Notes: a model not told the origin generated them from the sequence alone. Shown: positions 36,100 through 47,647, numbered from the stretch's first letter. The stretch is 64,000 bases of DNA from Polytrichum commune (GCA_950295325.1 OX485804.1:39432001-39496000); one strand, 5' to 3'. Made by a program: numbers and translations.

Positions 36100-36780
36100 T
36101 ACATGCCTAGAGGTCTCAAAGTGTCGCATCCGCTAATTGCCAATATGATTCCATTTGTCAACATAAGTAACTTTATCAAGTGAACAAATGTTTGCATTGT
36201 GACATTTAGAGTTAATTGCAGCACGAGTTTTGTTGTGTAAATCTCATCGGTAGAAGTTGGAGAACATGGAAACGAATTGAATAAGATAGAAATACTGAGA
36301 ACGGTGAGAATAAATTGATTATGCCACAAAGAGTGGTTTGAAATTTGTGCAATTTTGTTTGGAGAAGAAATAGATGAAATGACGAGGAATTCAAGTTGTT
36401 TCATAATTTTGTTCCATGCAAATAATTAGTTACATTTTCCCAAAGAGGCAAGTAAGTCAAACCCCTACTTGTATAGTAGAGCCTTCTTAATTTGAGCATC
36501 AAGATATCATACTTTGCATACAAATGAACACAAAACGGTTAACTGAATGGCACCCAAAAGTGATCGCAAGTGGTGTGAAACAACACCTGTCCAACCAATC
36601 ATTGCATCCCACCTATCACTACATCCTTTACGGGCCAACACTTTTACAACTAGCCATCATGGGTCCACACAAGAATCATTCTACCCCTAGTATAGTGCAC
36701 TAAGTAGTGCCCGCTCAATGTTTAAGATTTTTCTACCTTAACACTCACATACCTTGGAGTTATCCATAAAGTCCCTGAAA
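36100..36780. other. Intergenic sequence with a family R fragment
   Basis: The segment near 36160-36420 ('catcggtagaagttggagaacatgg') resembles family R in inverted orientation (compare 44575 and 5030). The rest holds nothing recognised. Confidence 0.4.
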
Positions 36781-36784
36781 GGGG

Positions 36785-36920
36785 GACGAAATCGTGGGTT
36801 TGATCCTTCTTGAGAAGACTTTCCATTAACAATTCATTAGCTCATGGTGTATAATAGTGTGTTTCGAAAGTCAAGTGAAACTTTTGGGACCTCCTCTTTC
36901 CACCTCTCAAATGGGTCTCA
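36785..36920 (+). repeat. Left flank repeat interrupted by Harbinger element
   Basis: Homologous to 20185-20255. The homology resumes after the element, at 39408-39690. Confidence 0.65.
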
Positions 36921-37360
36921 GGGCCGGTTTACACTACGGTGGAGAAGGCCTCCGGTCGGTCAAGAATGCTTGGCCAAGACATGGTTATATGAGGCAAATG
37001 GTGGATGTGCCGGAGAAGAATTAAAGGCAATAAAGTATTTCTTAAGGAGTCTTGACCGGTTGAAGTCTAAACACCTAGAGGAGAAGTTTAGCGGAGAAGT
37101 CCACCGGAGAAGTCCACCGGTGAAGAGAAGTTCACCTAATGGTGAAGATTTTTTGTGATAAAAAACCATAATTCTCTACATTCACATTGTATCAAAAGAT
37201 TTCAACAAGAATTGTGTTCATAAGAATTGTGTAATATAATGTTCAATTTTATTCAAAAGATAATGAAAATTGCCAAATTGCCAATTGTCAAGTTTGGCCC
37301 ATGTAGGAAATACTGTGGCCTTTACTCGACTACGAGCGAAGGCAAAGGCATCAAAAGGCA

Positions 37361-37835
37361 TCAACCTTTTGCTGAAATCCCTAACTTCTTACAAAAAAAA
37401 TTTGCAAAAAAATTTAGCAACGTACCTTGTTTTTTTGCATTCTTCTCAAATTCTGTATGCATCTCCCCACGCATAGAAATCAATTGCTCAACTTCGCTAT
37501 CCAACCAATTTTTCTTCTTCTTCACCTTCTTCACCTTCTACCTTCACCTTGGTGGCTCTCCTCTTGGCCGGAGCTTTCTTCTTTGCTATTGGACCTCTCT
37601 TCTTCCTTGTGGTCTCAATCGGCCGTTCCACAATTTCTACATCATTCTCTTCCTCTATCTCTCTTCCTCCTTCAAACTCTTCCCTCAAATTCCTTGCAAG
37701 TGGAGAAGGGTGTTGAACATAAGCCCTAAAAGCACTTCCTGGAAATTGCCTTGAGGGCTCAAAACAATTCTCACTACCAATGAGGTCATCCTCATCTTGG
37801 CTACTACCAAACTGAAATTGTGAGTAACCAGCCAT
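37361..37835 (-). pseudogene. Broken PIF/Harbinger ORF1 (trihelix/Myb-like DNA-binding protein)
   Basis: On the - strand an open frame starts at a Met at about 37835 (first residues MAGYSQFQFGSSQDEDD). It runs through an acidic, Ser-rich region and a basic KKR..KKKAPAKRR stretch, probably a nuclear localisation signal, then an acidic EEGEEEEK run, to a stop near 37497. In the next frame the reading continues with NWLDSEVEQLISMRGEM and about 30 more residues to a stop at 37361. The W..EV..LI.MRGEM pattern opens the trihelix domain of the DNA-binding ORF1 proteins of these elements. A single-base frameshift and loss of the later helices indicate a dead copy. Identification rests on motif resemblance only. 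Confidence 0.6.
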
Positions 37836-39021
37836 TGCGAAAAAAAATTGCACAATTTTTTTTTGCTAAGGAGCTACTACATCAAAAAAAAAAAAAAAAC
37901 TGACTTTTCAAAACTTTCACAAAGTTTGAACTTCCTCTTTTCAGAGGCCAAATCCTTCAAGTTCTTCTTCACTGTAATGCAAGGGTGGGTGGGTGGGAAT
38001 GTTTACAGGACTCTTTCTAAGTCACTTACCTTGCCCTATTTCACCATTACATAATGCTTTGCATAAGAGAGTCCTTTGCAGTCATATATTGATGGGTGTA
38101 TTGTATCACCTAAGTATTCTATGCCATATCCTAACTTGCCTTGCAATGATGAGTGCCTCATTTACATGCTTTGTGAACAAATGGTTTTCATTACCCATTT
38201 GTATGGTTTCACTTATCCCATGCTTTGGAGTCTAATCCCCAACCTTCATGTTCTAATGCAAAAATGTATCTATCTTGTCCACTACATGTATGAGGTACTT
38301 ACAAAGAGGAAATAATCCTATTAGCCTCAACCAATGGAAATGCATAAAATGTCATAATCACAAAACATTACTGCATTGAATGTGTGAAGGGCCTGCCTCA
38401 CCTGTGCCCATGCAACCAACCAACAAAAAATGAGGATTAGTTACGTACACGAGGTAAATAACAACAGGACCCAGTTGTTATCCATGTCGCACACTTAGAC
38501 TCCATTTCAAAAACATCAAAGTATTTCAAGAAAGTTACACTCATTGTCAAGCCACATATGAGTGTTCAAACCTGTTCTTTTGCCATGATGGGGTAACTCC
38601 AAGTAGAATACTCTTCTTGGTGGTGACTCCTACTCCTTCACGCTTAGCACTTAACTAATACCCTAATTCACACTAAGTTGGCCGCACCTTCCACTACCGT
38701 GAATAGTAGAAAAGAGGCTCCGTTTTAGGGTTAAGGGTTTATATTGGAGTTCTTACCTATGGTAAGTTCTCTCAACCCTAATTTTGGCTTTAGGTTTGAG
38801 ACGTGGGCCCGTCTGTCACTAAGCTCGTGTCATATTTTTCATCCATTCCTCCATAGTGTTTGCTTCATGGTAAGTACAAATTCTTGCCATGTGCTTGGGT
38901 CTTAGTATTTTTTGGCTTATTGGTCATTTATGCTATTAGCAAATACCTTTGCCACGTGCTCATTTATAAAGGTAGTTTATGAATTTCAGAAAATTGCATG
39001 GTAAGGCATTAAACAAGAGCT

Positions 39022-39026
<5 letters not shown>

Positions 39027-39061
<35 letters not shown>
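39027..39061. repeat. (GA)n microsatellite
   Basis: About seventeen uninterrupted GA units, inside the Harbinger element. Confidence 0.9.
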
Positions 39062-39064
<3 letters not shown>

Positions 39065-39145
39065 CTTGCCAACACCTTAGGTTTTGAAACAAACTAGATC
39101 TGAAATCTATGGTCCAGATCTGTTTTTGAAAATTATTTTTTTATT

Positions 39146-39219
39146 GAGTTGGGCTTCTCCGGCCTCTTGAGGCCTCTTGAGGCCGGACAAGAAACTCCTC
39201 CTCCAGAGAAGCCCAACTC
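39146..39219. repeat. Hairpin-forming inverted repeat
   Basis: GAGTTGGGCTTCTC at 39146-39159 is perfectly complementary to 39206-39219. Between them lies a second inverted pair, CCGGCCTC/GAGGCCGG. It could be a nested foldback insertion within the Harbinger element. Confidence 0.75.
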
Positions 39220-39407
39220 CAAAAAGTGCCGCCATGTAGGTGGCCATGTCATTTTATCATCCATGAGAAAAGTTCACCACCATTGTTTTCTTCACCTAGT
39301 GTAAACACCCACCGGTCAAGAGTTGCATTTTCGACCAATCACAATTGAGAAACGCCCTTTTTTTCATGACCGGTGGACTTCTCCACCGTAGTGTAAACCG
39401 ACCCTCA

Positions 39408-39690
39408 TACTTTGAGAGGGTTTTAGGATCTATAATAGGGCATGTGTGCATGACCCGTTGTCCTAAATCCCATATCGACCCATGCAAGGCTAGCTTGGCC
39501 CACCCACCCTAGTAGGATGATCTAGAAAGACAAGTTTTAGTAACCTAACACTATCCTTTGCGCATGGTAATTCAAGCATTTGAAACAATTTGGGTGATTT
39601 GTGTGTTAATTCTCATGACCTCAAGGTTTGGGACAAACCCATGGTTTCATTTGCTCTATTTTGTATATAGTTGTAATGCATGATGGAGAA
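39408..39690 (+). repeat. Right flank repeat continuing from 36920
   Basis: Continues the homology to 20256-20530 after the Harbinger insertion ('ttaggatctataatagggcatgtgtgcatg', 'aaatcccatat', 'caaggctagcttggcccacc'). Confidence 0.65.
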
Positions 39691-39714
39691 GAATGCATCA
39701 ACAATGAAACATAT

Positions 39715-39975
39715 GGAAATCTTGGATTTAAAATTGGACCTTCCCTTATTTAGTTACGATTATCTGAAGCATATGTTTGTTTGTTTCTTAATTAAATTCA
39801 TTGGTCCTCCCAATTGTGTTCATTGTTGAGCATGGAGTTAGTTAATAAAACTTGAATATGTAGTTTGGTCTCTTTTTAACATGTGTCTTTATGGCGTTTA
39901 TTCTTTGATCCTCACCAATCAAATTTAAGCGTCCAATTAAGAAAGTAATTGTATAACACCCGCATACCTTATAAT
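39715..39975 (+). repeat. Dispersed repeat family R, copy
   Basis: Matches 19500-19780 over its length ('cttatttagttacgattat', 'ggtcctcccaattgtgttcattgttgag', 'tctttgatcctcacc'). Confidence 0.6.
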
Positions 39976-39979
39976 GTGA

Positions 39980-41445
39980 CTTAAGTAATGTCATCCTTAT
40001 GATATCATAGTCACACATCCCAATCGAACTCTTGCAGTTGCATGGTGTGTGGCAAGATTTATAGTCAAGGATGGACATTAAAGGCCTAAAAGAGGAAGAA
40101 GAAACGTTGACCATGTGATCAGCGTGATTGGAATGCCCATTCAACCCACCCTTGGCATTAAACCCTCAGGGCATAATCAAGGCCTAAAAGACACGTATTA
40201 CAATGAGATGGGACTCTCAAAATATGCGTAATTTTAGGATTTTGCAAAGGTCCCAGTGACAATTCAAACAATGATTTCTTTTCACCGTGGTTGGTGGAGT
40301 ATAAGGTAAATTAATACGGTCACATGTCTTAATCGGATACTTATCTTTGAGTGGTATATGACAAGGTTTCTAGTTTAGAATGGACACCGAAAAGACACAT
40401 GTTACGAAGAGATTGGACTATGCGCTCAAAACATATGTAGAGTTAGGGCTTTGCATTGGTCCACATGACAACATTAATGATGATTTCTCTCCACCATGGT
40501 TGACGTATAAGGTAACTCTTTTCGACATGATGTGGTGGCACATCTTAATCAAACATACGTATCTGAGAGTTATAGTAGAGGCGCCTATTCTCGATGAGGA
40601 CCCCATTATCAATCTAAAAGACACCGGAATTTCAATGAGGTTGGGACTAAATTTAATCAAGTGGAACCAATAGTGCCATGACACATGTCATTGTTTTGAG
40701 TGCTAAAGTGAGGGGAAATGGATAGTTCAAAATGAGTGGTCATGGAAGACTCTAGACATTTGACAATATTTTTGGACCAACTTTTTGGCTTCAAAAATTC
40801 ATAGTAATTCCAATTTCAAGAATAAAATGACTATATTTTTTTGTATTCCTCTTGATTTATGTCTTCCTACATGGGAGATATTGCACCACCTTATACTTCA
40901 CCAAATCTAATCTAGAACTCTTAAGTGAACGGTTATGGGCACCTCTACTCTATATATGGCAAGGAAGTTAGTCAATAAAGGAAATTGAAAAGATTGAATT
41001 ATATGTGGTGTGGATAGTGATGGGGGTATGGGAGTTAGTTGTAGAAGGTATTGGCATTGAACTACATTTTAGTAGGGGCTCAACATATAAGACAATACAT
41101 TTGGTCTTGTTGTTAAACATGTAAACTATATCTTGGTAGCCATCTCATTTATCCATTTTGAATGTTGCATTAATGGGTAATCAATCCTTAAACCTTTGGT
41201 TATTGTTTTGTTAATGGAAGGAGCTCCAACAAGAAGGAATATTGCAAGCAAAAATTGAATGATCAAAATGTGGTGTACAAGAATCATAAGGTAAATATGA
41301 GAATCTCAACCCCGCATCAATTTCTAAATATGAATATTATAAAATTTCCACTCAAATAGTAGTCAAATAATGGTTTTTGAATACCATGGTAGTTGGTTAC
41401 TCACTTCTTCAAACTTCGTCATTTCCCTATAACTATGTCGGGTAC
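39980..41445. other. Intergenic sequence, no gene recognised
   Basis: Open frames of up to 100 aa at 39.84-40.68 kb occur on both strands without recognisable domains. Part of 40300-40460 resembles 5040-5180. Confidence 0.35.
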
Positions 41446-41452
41446 TAAGTCC

Positions 41453-41719
41453 GAGATGACTTTAAACTACCAGGTGATATTGGAGAGGTGCCCATTTTTG
41501 AATGAAGTGCTTGGCGGTTCAATTTATGTTGTAAAATCTTCTCTCCACTTAATGGAAAAAACTAGCTAGGTAAATAAGAAGCCAAAAGCCCATCCACTGC
41601 AAGGTAGGCAGTAAACCCCACCCTGCACTCAAGAAGATTCTTGAGAAGGGGAGGGCCAATAGGCACATATTCACATCAGATTGCTTGACGTTGACTATTT
41701 ATTTATTTATTTATTTATT
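41453..41719 (+). mobile_element. tRNA-derived SINE-like element, copy 1
   Basis: Shares its whole body with 43140-43446: 'gagatgac', 'aaactaccaggtgat', 'gtaggcagtaaac', 'ccaccctgca', 'gattcttga', 'cagattgcttgacgttg'. A box-like TATTGGAGAGG is at 41478-41488 and B box-like GGTTCAATTTA at 41516-41526. It ends in an (ATTT)n tail. The flanks carry an imperfect duplication, tatgtcgggtactaa (41434-41448) and tatgtcgattaccta (41720-41734). These are features of a Pol III SINE retroposon. Confidence 0.65.
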
Positions 41720-41720
41720 T
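41698..41720. repeat. (ATTT)n tract, SINE 3' tail
   Basis: Five to six ATTT units at the 3' end of SINE-like copy 1. Confidence 0.85.
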
Positions 41721-41734
41721 ATGTCGATTACCTA

Positions 41735-42710
41735 TTCTTGTTCTCTTTGTAATAGAATAAAAATAAAACAGTAATAATAATAAAACAACAACATTTCCAT
41801 ATTATTGTAGTCAACTAGTGGCCTACTTAAGGCTTCAAACACTCAACTTAGTGAAACTCCAAAACCATGCAATCTTGTTGGTCAAGACTATTAAGTTTTA
41901 AGTAGAGTGGGGTTGAAGTCTAAAGTATGAAATTTTGGAATACCGTGCACATGGCATGGCATCACAAGAATTGTCACTAGGTCCATAAAAAGAAAAATAC
42001 CCTTTTAGTTTGAAAGACCAAACTTCAAGCTCTTTGGGTCCAAAGCTAAGGTCCGTTGACAATGATTTTGGAAGCAAAGTCATTTGGTCTTGGACCCAAG
42101 GCGGAGAGGCCTATAGTTCAAACATCTGGAACAAGGTGGCATGTTCTCTCATTCGGACAAAACTAGGAAACAATGTTACAATTTGCGAATTCCATGTTAA
42201 ACCTTGTGCAAATTCCATGAGGTAGAAAATTGTATCTATCATGTGTTGTCATTTTTCTTCTACAATTATTGAATAAAATGTAGGAGTAACTTCACTCCAA
42301 ACCTTCGTGCAAGTTTTGAAGGCCACTTTCATTGAATTTGTTATATTAAATGGAAGATTTACAAGTACTGAGGTAATATCTTGAACAATAAAATCTAAGA
42401 ATGAGAATGATAGATATAAACAAGGCTATTAGCATTATTTCTCACTCACATCATTTTAAACCTCTAAATTGAGTGTACCCCTTAGACTCTAGACCATATG
42501 CATTGAGTTCAAATTTTGGACATCTTGTGCTTTGTGCGCAAATCATGAAAAACAATAATCATTTCCATCAAGTACTAATATATATTGGTATTGGGAAATG
42601 GCTTGATGTTCTATACACTCAATAGACCCATGTAAGTATCACAATAAACAACAAGCTTATTCTAAAAGATCAATATGTTATGAATGGTTCAATAAACATA
42701 TTCCAAAGAT
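41735..42710. other. Intergenic sequence, nothing recognised
   Basis: AT-rich, with no supported gene or element. Confidence 0.4.
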
Positions 42711-42715
42711 TAAGA

Positions 42716-42870
42716 CTTAACGTTACTCAACATACAGCTCTTGTTCCGTGGGCCCTTAGAATATAACAATGGGATGCTCAAAAAGCTATGCAGGGAGACT
42801 CATAATGGGACTAAACCCCCAACATTTCATTATTATATTATGAGGGCCCACGTTGCTAAGTAATGTTATG
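42716..42870. mobile_element. Foldback MITE family F, copy 1
   Basis: Ends 'cttaacgttactcaac' and 'ctaagtaatgttatg' with long inverted similarity that extends inward through 'gtgggccctt.agaatataacaatggga' and its complement. Related copies are at 46285-46442, 48855-48984 and 50283-50428. Confidence 0.65.
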
Positions 42871-43139
42871 GAATTCAAATTATCTCGTATACTAACTTTG
42901 AAATGTATTGCAATCGTATTATTAAAACATGTATACTACATTGATACATTTATTTTGATATAATTTTTTGGTTTATCAATATAATATAAATAATTATTGG
43001 TGGTAATGTACAATATTGACAAAATACATGTGCCACAAGACCAATTATACTTAGATGTAGTGACTTGATTGTTGTTGTGATTTGTTAGTAACATTCTTCA
43101 AATTGATCATGAATGTGAATATAGGAATACATACAATAT

Positions 43140-43446
43140 GAGATGACCCTAAACTACCAGGTGATAGTGGAGAGGTACCCATTTCCAAAGGGAGTGGTGG
43201 GCGGTTTGATTCCCGCTATGAAATCTTCTCCCTACTTGGTGGAATATTTTAAATAAAGTTTTTATTTTATTTTATTTAAAAAAACTTGTTAAGTAGGTAG
43301 GAAGCCAAGAGCCAGTCCACCACAAGGTAGGCAGTAAACCCACCCTGCATCGAGAGGATTCTTGAACATGGTAGGACCAACGGGCTCAAATTCAAGTCCG
43401 ATTGCCTGACGTTGTTTTTGTCTTGTTTATTTGTTTTGTTTTTTTA
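43140..43446 (+). mobile_element. tRNA-derived SINE-like element, copy 2
   Basis: Contains a perfect Pol III A box, TAGTGGAGAGG (43165-43175, consensus TRGYNNARNNG). A near-perfect B box follows 27 nt later, GGTTTGATTCC (43203-43213, one mismatch to GGTTCGANTCC). The body matches copy 1 in the same orientation and the end is T-rich, with TTG/TTTG units. An AT-rich stretch at about 43250-43287 is absent from copy 1. Tail types of this kind are known for plant TS and Au SINEs; assignment to either is not claimed. Confidence 0.7.
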
Positions 43447-43449
43447 ACT

Positions 43450-44400
43450 TACTTGAGAATAAATTTATTTTGAGTGTGTGTGCGTGCATGTAGGGGACTC
43501 ACATCCCGTTTGAGATTTTTGTCCAAAGGGCCTTGAATTGTCAAAGATACTTAATAACTACAACATGCAACACCCACACGTAAAAGTCTCATGATGTTTT
43601 TTCCTATGAAAAGTGGAGAGCAAATGTTGACATCACTTTGGTATCATCTTCTCCAAGTCAAGTAGTGTATTTTATGGATCTTATAGATGACTTTTATTTT
43701 ATTTTTTTGCTTTGTGATAAGTTACCCGTATCATAAAGGTGGAAGGGGGTGGATAATAGAATGTCATGGGTTTTTTATGACATCCGTGACCGGACAATGA
43801 TCTATTATGCTCTTCAATTTATATACAATGAAAGACTCGGTAATGATAGTGGTCATCGTCATGCCATTGTTCACCATTGCCCATTGTTCTGGACAGGCGG
43901 GTGAACTACGTTAAAGTGATATGTCATGTGCAGGGATGCAAAGAGCCGGAACAACACAAACCCATATTAATGCAAATACACCCAACCTACCACTTGAAAT
44001 CAAAGGGTCGATAATTTGGGTCGATGTGACTCTTCTTTGACCCATGCCATGTTTGAGTCCATGATATTGAATGCTCAAAACTAGAAATACAGAAACATTC
44101 TTCTTACATGAACATTGATTATTGTAAATTGAAGACATATATCAATAGTTTTTAAAGAGTTTTCTTGTTTTGTAATTGAAGAATAATAGATTAGTCATTT
44201 ATAAACCACCTTAATTTTTACCCATAATAACTTTTAGTGCACATGAAAAATGTAAACGATGTAGTTGTGGTTTGACCTCTTATAACATGTGCATTTCCAC
44301 TCCAACTTCGAAACGTGAATTGATAATATGTATGACTTGCAATTGTAAACTGGACGAGACTTTTTATGAGCCGATCCAACGGCCATAAATGTTGGTGGAT
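43450..44400. other. Intergenic sequence, no gene recognised
   Basis: Only short open frames. The end (from about 44330) enters family R in inverted orientation. Confidence 0.35.
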
Positions 44401-44404
44401 TTGG

Positions 44405-44650
44405 TCAAAATAGCTCTGCACTCAATAGTGACCACAATTGGGGACGACCTGTGTATGCAATTAAGAAATCAACCAACATGCACGTCCAACAACCAACACC
44501 AAATCAAGAGAGGTGGAGATTTCAATCCGGTTGTGTCGATTTGCTTGAGCAACACAAGGCTTGTTGTGTGAACCTAATTGGCGGGAGTTGGAGAACGTGA
44601 GAAATGAGCCAAACAACACACGACGTACCTTAAGACACGTGACCTTATTT
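44405..44650 (-). repeat. Dispersed repeat family R, inverted copy
   Basis: Reverse complement of the family, with 'acaattggggacgacctgtgtatgcaattaagaaatcaac', 'caaatcaagagaggtggagatttcaatcc' and 'gttggagaacgtgag' corresponding to the copy at 4.86-5.05 kb. Confidence 0.55.
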
Positions 44651-44971
44651 CCAAGCACCTTCACTACATCTACCACCAAGACAAAGGGGAGTGGGAACGG
44701 TTGGTCTACCCAATGGCCAAATCATTTGTCCAAAGTGCACCGGTGGCGGGCAGCCCAGCCTCACCCATTGGGTAGCTATATTGCCCAATACAATATAATA
44801 TTCACAAGGTGACCCCACCTGTACTATGGGAGTATGTAGTGTGTTTTTGGCTCCAACCTCTAGGTGCCACTTTACACTAGAGCTTGAGGGCCCTTGACCT
44901 GTGATATACAAGTTATAGGATTGGTCGAGAAGTCGGAGACGGTCCAAGTTCACTTTACATGACACTTCTTA

Positions 44972-45500
44972 GGACCGCTTTACACCTACAGGCGGGGCCA
45001 ATTCCCTTTGAGGTCGATTGCATGAAATTTCAGCCCCTTTTGGGTTGGAGGCTGGCCTCAACTACACATTACAATAAGACTATAACAGGGGCAAATTTTT
45101 TCATATGTAAAGGCCTTGACGCCAAGAAGCAAGGCCGATTCAACAATCTAGCATAATCCAAAGGATCTAGCATAATCTAGCATAGAGCCGTTCAAATTTC
45201 TACATAATCCAACGGACGTAGTTCGCTGAAAAAATCATATTTTATTGAAAAACATTTATTGGATTCTGACCTTGGCCCCGAGGCCAAGTATTGGCCCTCC
45301 ATTTTGGGTGCACCCAATTCAACGAACTCGGGCCATGTCAGACCATGCATTTTGTGATTAAAAAAACCATACCACCAAATCGGCCCGGCCTCTAGGTGTA
45401 AAGGAGTTGGGACCGATTTTAGCCTTTTGACCAATCACAAGTGAGGATTTCAAACCTCTTACACAACAAATTGGGTCGGCCTCTAGGTGTAAAGCAGCCC
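44972..45500. mobile_element. Tourist-like MITE family H2 with perfect TTA duplication
   Basis: Starts GGACCGCTTTACACCTACAG and ends CTCTAGGTGTAAAGCAGCCC, inverted over about 34 bp with few mismatches. TTA flanks both sides (44969-44971 and 45501-45503). The 529-bp interior includes a second terminal-like motif near 45385 ('cggcctctaggtgtaaagg') and the block 'ttttgaccaatcacaa', also found near the right end of the 36.9-kb Harbinger element. No transposase ORF. Confidence 0.85.
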
Positions 45501-45504
45501 TTAT

Positions 45505-46280
45505 TATGTTTTTTAAACTTTTTTTCCTCTAGTGTCGTATGGTATTTTATGTCACTTCATACGAATGAGTTTGGCAAGTACTGCCATCCCTCCCAACTTA
45601 CATCTACTTTTTGGTATGTTTTGCATCCTAACATTTGTGTAATGAAATGTTGTCATGGATGATGGAAATTTGGATGAAAAACGATTTAGTAAGTGACAAT
45701 ATTTGCAATGATGTGAATTTGTAGTGCCCGAGATTTTTTCTACAAGGAACGACAAATATTGTTAGGTTTACATTTAGTGTGGACTCTTAAAGGCACAAAG
45801 AATCAATGAAGTTTACATGGAAGAAAAATCACATGTCAAGAAGTGGATAAGTTTTTATGGTCTACCATATAGTGCACGAGGCCCATAAGAAAGAGTTGGG
45901 TCTAACGCAAAACTAGGGCCATCGTAATCAATCAAATTCACAGTTGCTCCTAAATGCATTACAATGCCATGGTGGGGACCCAATCCCAAACGTATGTTGT
46001 GATCCCTCAATATAGTCCACTTACACTTTACACTAAGCCTAAGGGCATGTCATTTGCAAAATTGGATTTTCTATTTCCCATGGTACGACCTTTAGATGAT
46101 TTTTAAGGTCATTGTGACTCTTGGTTTGTATGTAAACTTGCCTAAGTACTTGTGAAATTGATTTGTGGCGATCATGTCAACTGAAGATAAAACAATTGGG
46201 AGTTCCTTATAGTTCGTAACCTTTTAACCTTGATATATGTATATAAAGTTATTGTATCAAACATGGAATGAGAAATAGGG
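45505..46280. other. Intergenic sequence, nothing recognised
   Basis: AT-rich, without supported gene or element. Confidence 0.4.
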
Positions 46281-46284
46281 TAGA

Positions 46285-46442
46285 GAGGGGGTTTGTAATA
46301 GGCTTTGTTCATGTGGACCCTAAGAATCTAACTTAGTATGAGGAGACTCAAATGAAGTCTGAATTTACACTAAGTTAGTGCATCTCATGGTTATATTCTT
46401 AGGACCCACATGAACGAACGCACATTGCTTAATAATGTTATG
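46285..46442. mobile_element. Foldback MITE family F, copy 2
   Basis: The inner arms 'ttcatgtggaccctaagaat' and 'attcttaggacccacatgaa' are almost perfect complements. The right outer end 'cttaataatgttatg' matches the family. The left outer end is diverged. Confidence 0.6.
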
Positions 46443-46444
46443 TG

Positions 46445-47625
46445 TTAATTGTAACTTAAACCTTTCCCTTCTTAAGATAAATAAATTGTAAACAATCATG
46501 TCATCTTTCTCAACATTGGGAACAATGACTTTCAATCCTATCAAGACTTGCATGAAGTACCATCGCTTATGTCATATGGCTCACTTTGTAGCTAATAATT
46601 GTTTATTTAGTTTGACCACCTTTGGCGTTGATCCCACCTTCATCATGTGTGGCATTGTTTGAATTGATTATGGTGCACGTATGAAGTAGTCTTGCTCCAT
46701 ATTATCTTGACTCTACACCATTCTTATTCTACCCCATTTGATACTCTTCATAGTGGTTATTTGAGGTCAATGTTTGATAAGCTCAAAGCCATGGCATCCG
46801 GATGGCCATTTCATAACCTCAATGTTGTTTCCTTGAGGAGTGTTTGAGTTTGCCTTGGTGTTTGCTTTGAATCGTTGTTTTGCTTGAAGATGATGTGGAT
46901 CTTGCTTCGATGTTGGAACTTGAGAACAAATATCATTGCATTCAAAGTATGTTCGAGTTTGTCTTCCAAGATGTTGGTGCATGTCTCAATCATGCATTGT
47001 GCTTCGATTATTTCAACGAGTCTCAACTCATCCAAGTCATGCAACCTTAAATCATGATGATGCCACCTTCAAATTCGATTATTAGTGAGATGCAACGGTC
47101 TTGCAATTGTTCACCTTGCTTTTTCCCCTCATATCAATTGATTTTTATCACTTCCAATGCAACTAAAACTATGTTCATACAATCTATTAACATCTTTCCC
47201 ATTTTTTTAAAAGTGTATTCCTTGTATGGGGGAATGCTATCATATGAGTGGTGAACTATAGTCAATAAGTAATGAGTGATGAGGTGTAACATATGAGCAG
47301 TGAGAGAGCAAAAACATATGGAGTTACACCCACTAAACTTAAACCTCTGATAATTTGGCATAAGGAAATTGATACATTTTTTGCAATGACAACCTTGTTA
47401 TTGTTGTTCTTGTTCTTGTTCTCCTTATTGTCATCGACACCGTGCCTTGTTTTCAAGGGCTTTGACATTGTATTGGTGATAAACTGATCATAAGGTTTTG
47501 AAAGGTGACCAACCAAAACATTTGGTGGCGTATTTTCAAACTTGTGGCAAACAATATTGATCTATAAGTTTTAAAAAAAATGTTTTGGATACATTGTGAT
47601 GTGGAAACCACGCTATTTGTGAGGA
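46445..47625. other. Intergenic sequence, no gene recognised
   Basis: Short overlapping open frames on both strands (46.8-47.5 kb) lack recognisable domains. Confidence 0.35.
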
Positions 47626-47647
47626 GATAAACAATTTGGTTGATGTC

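Larger units (their letters stand above)
36921..39404 (-). mobile_element. PIF/Harbinger element, degenerate, 2.48 kb, TCA duplication
   Basis: Begins GGGCCGGTTTACACTACGG continuing 'tggagaaggcctccggtc', and ends with the complement 'gaccggtggacttctcca' and CCGTAGTGTAAACCGACCC. About 40 bp are inverted. A perfect TCA target duplication flanks it (36918-36920 and 39405-39407). It carries on the - strand a broken ORF resembling the Myb/trihelix ORF1 of PIF/Harbinger transposons. I found no DDE transposase ORF, so it looks like a deletion derivative. A related unoccupied sequence exists at 20.2 kb. Confidence 0.85.

Noticed and set aside
37848-38315. Open frames inside the Harbinger element, considered as transposase
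   Set aside because: None shows the DDE/HNH-type nuclease motifs of Harbinger transposase. They are short, hydrophobic and unrelated in sequence.
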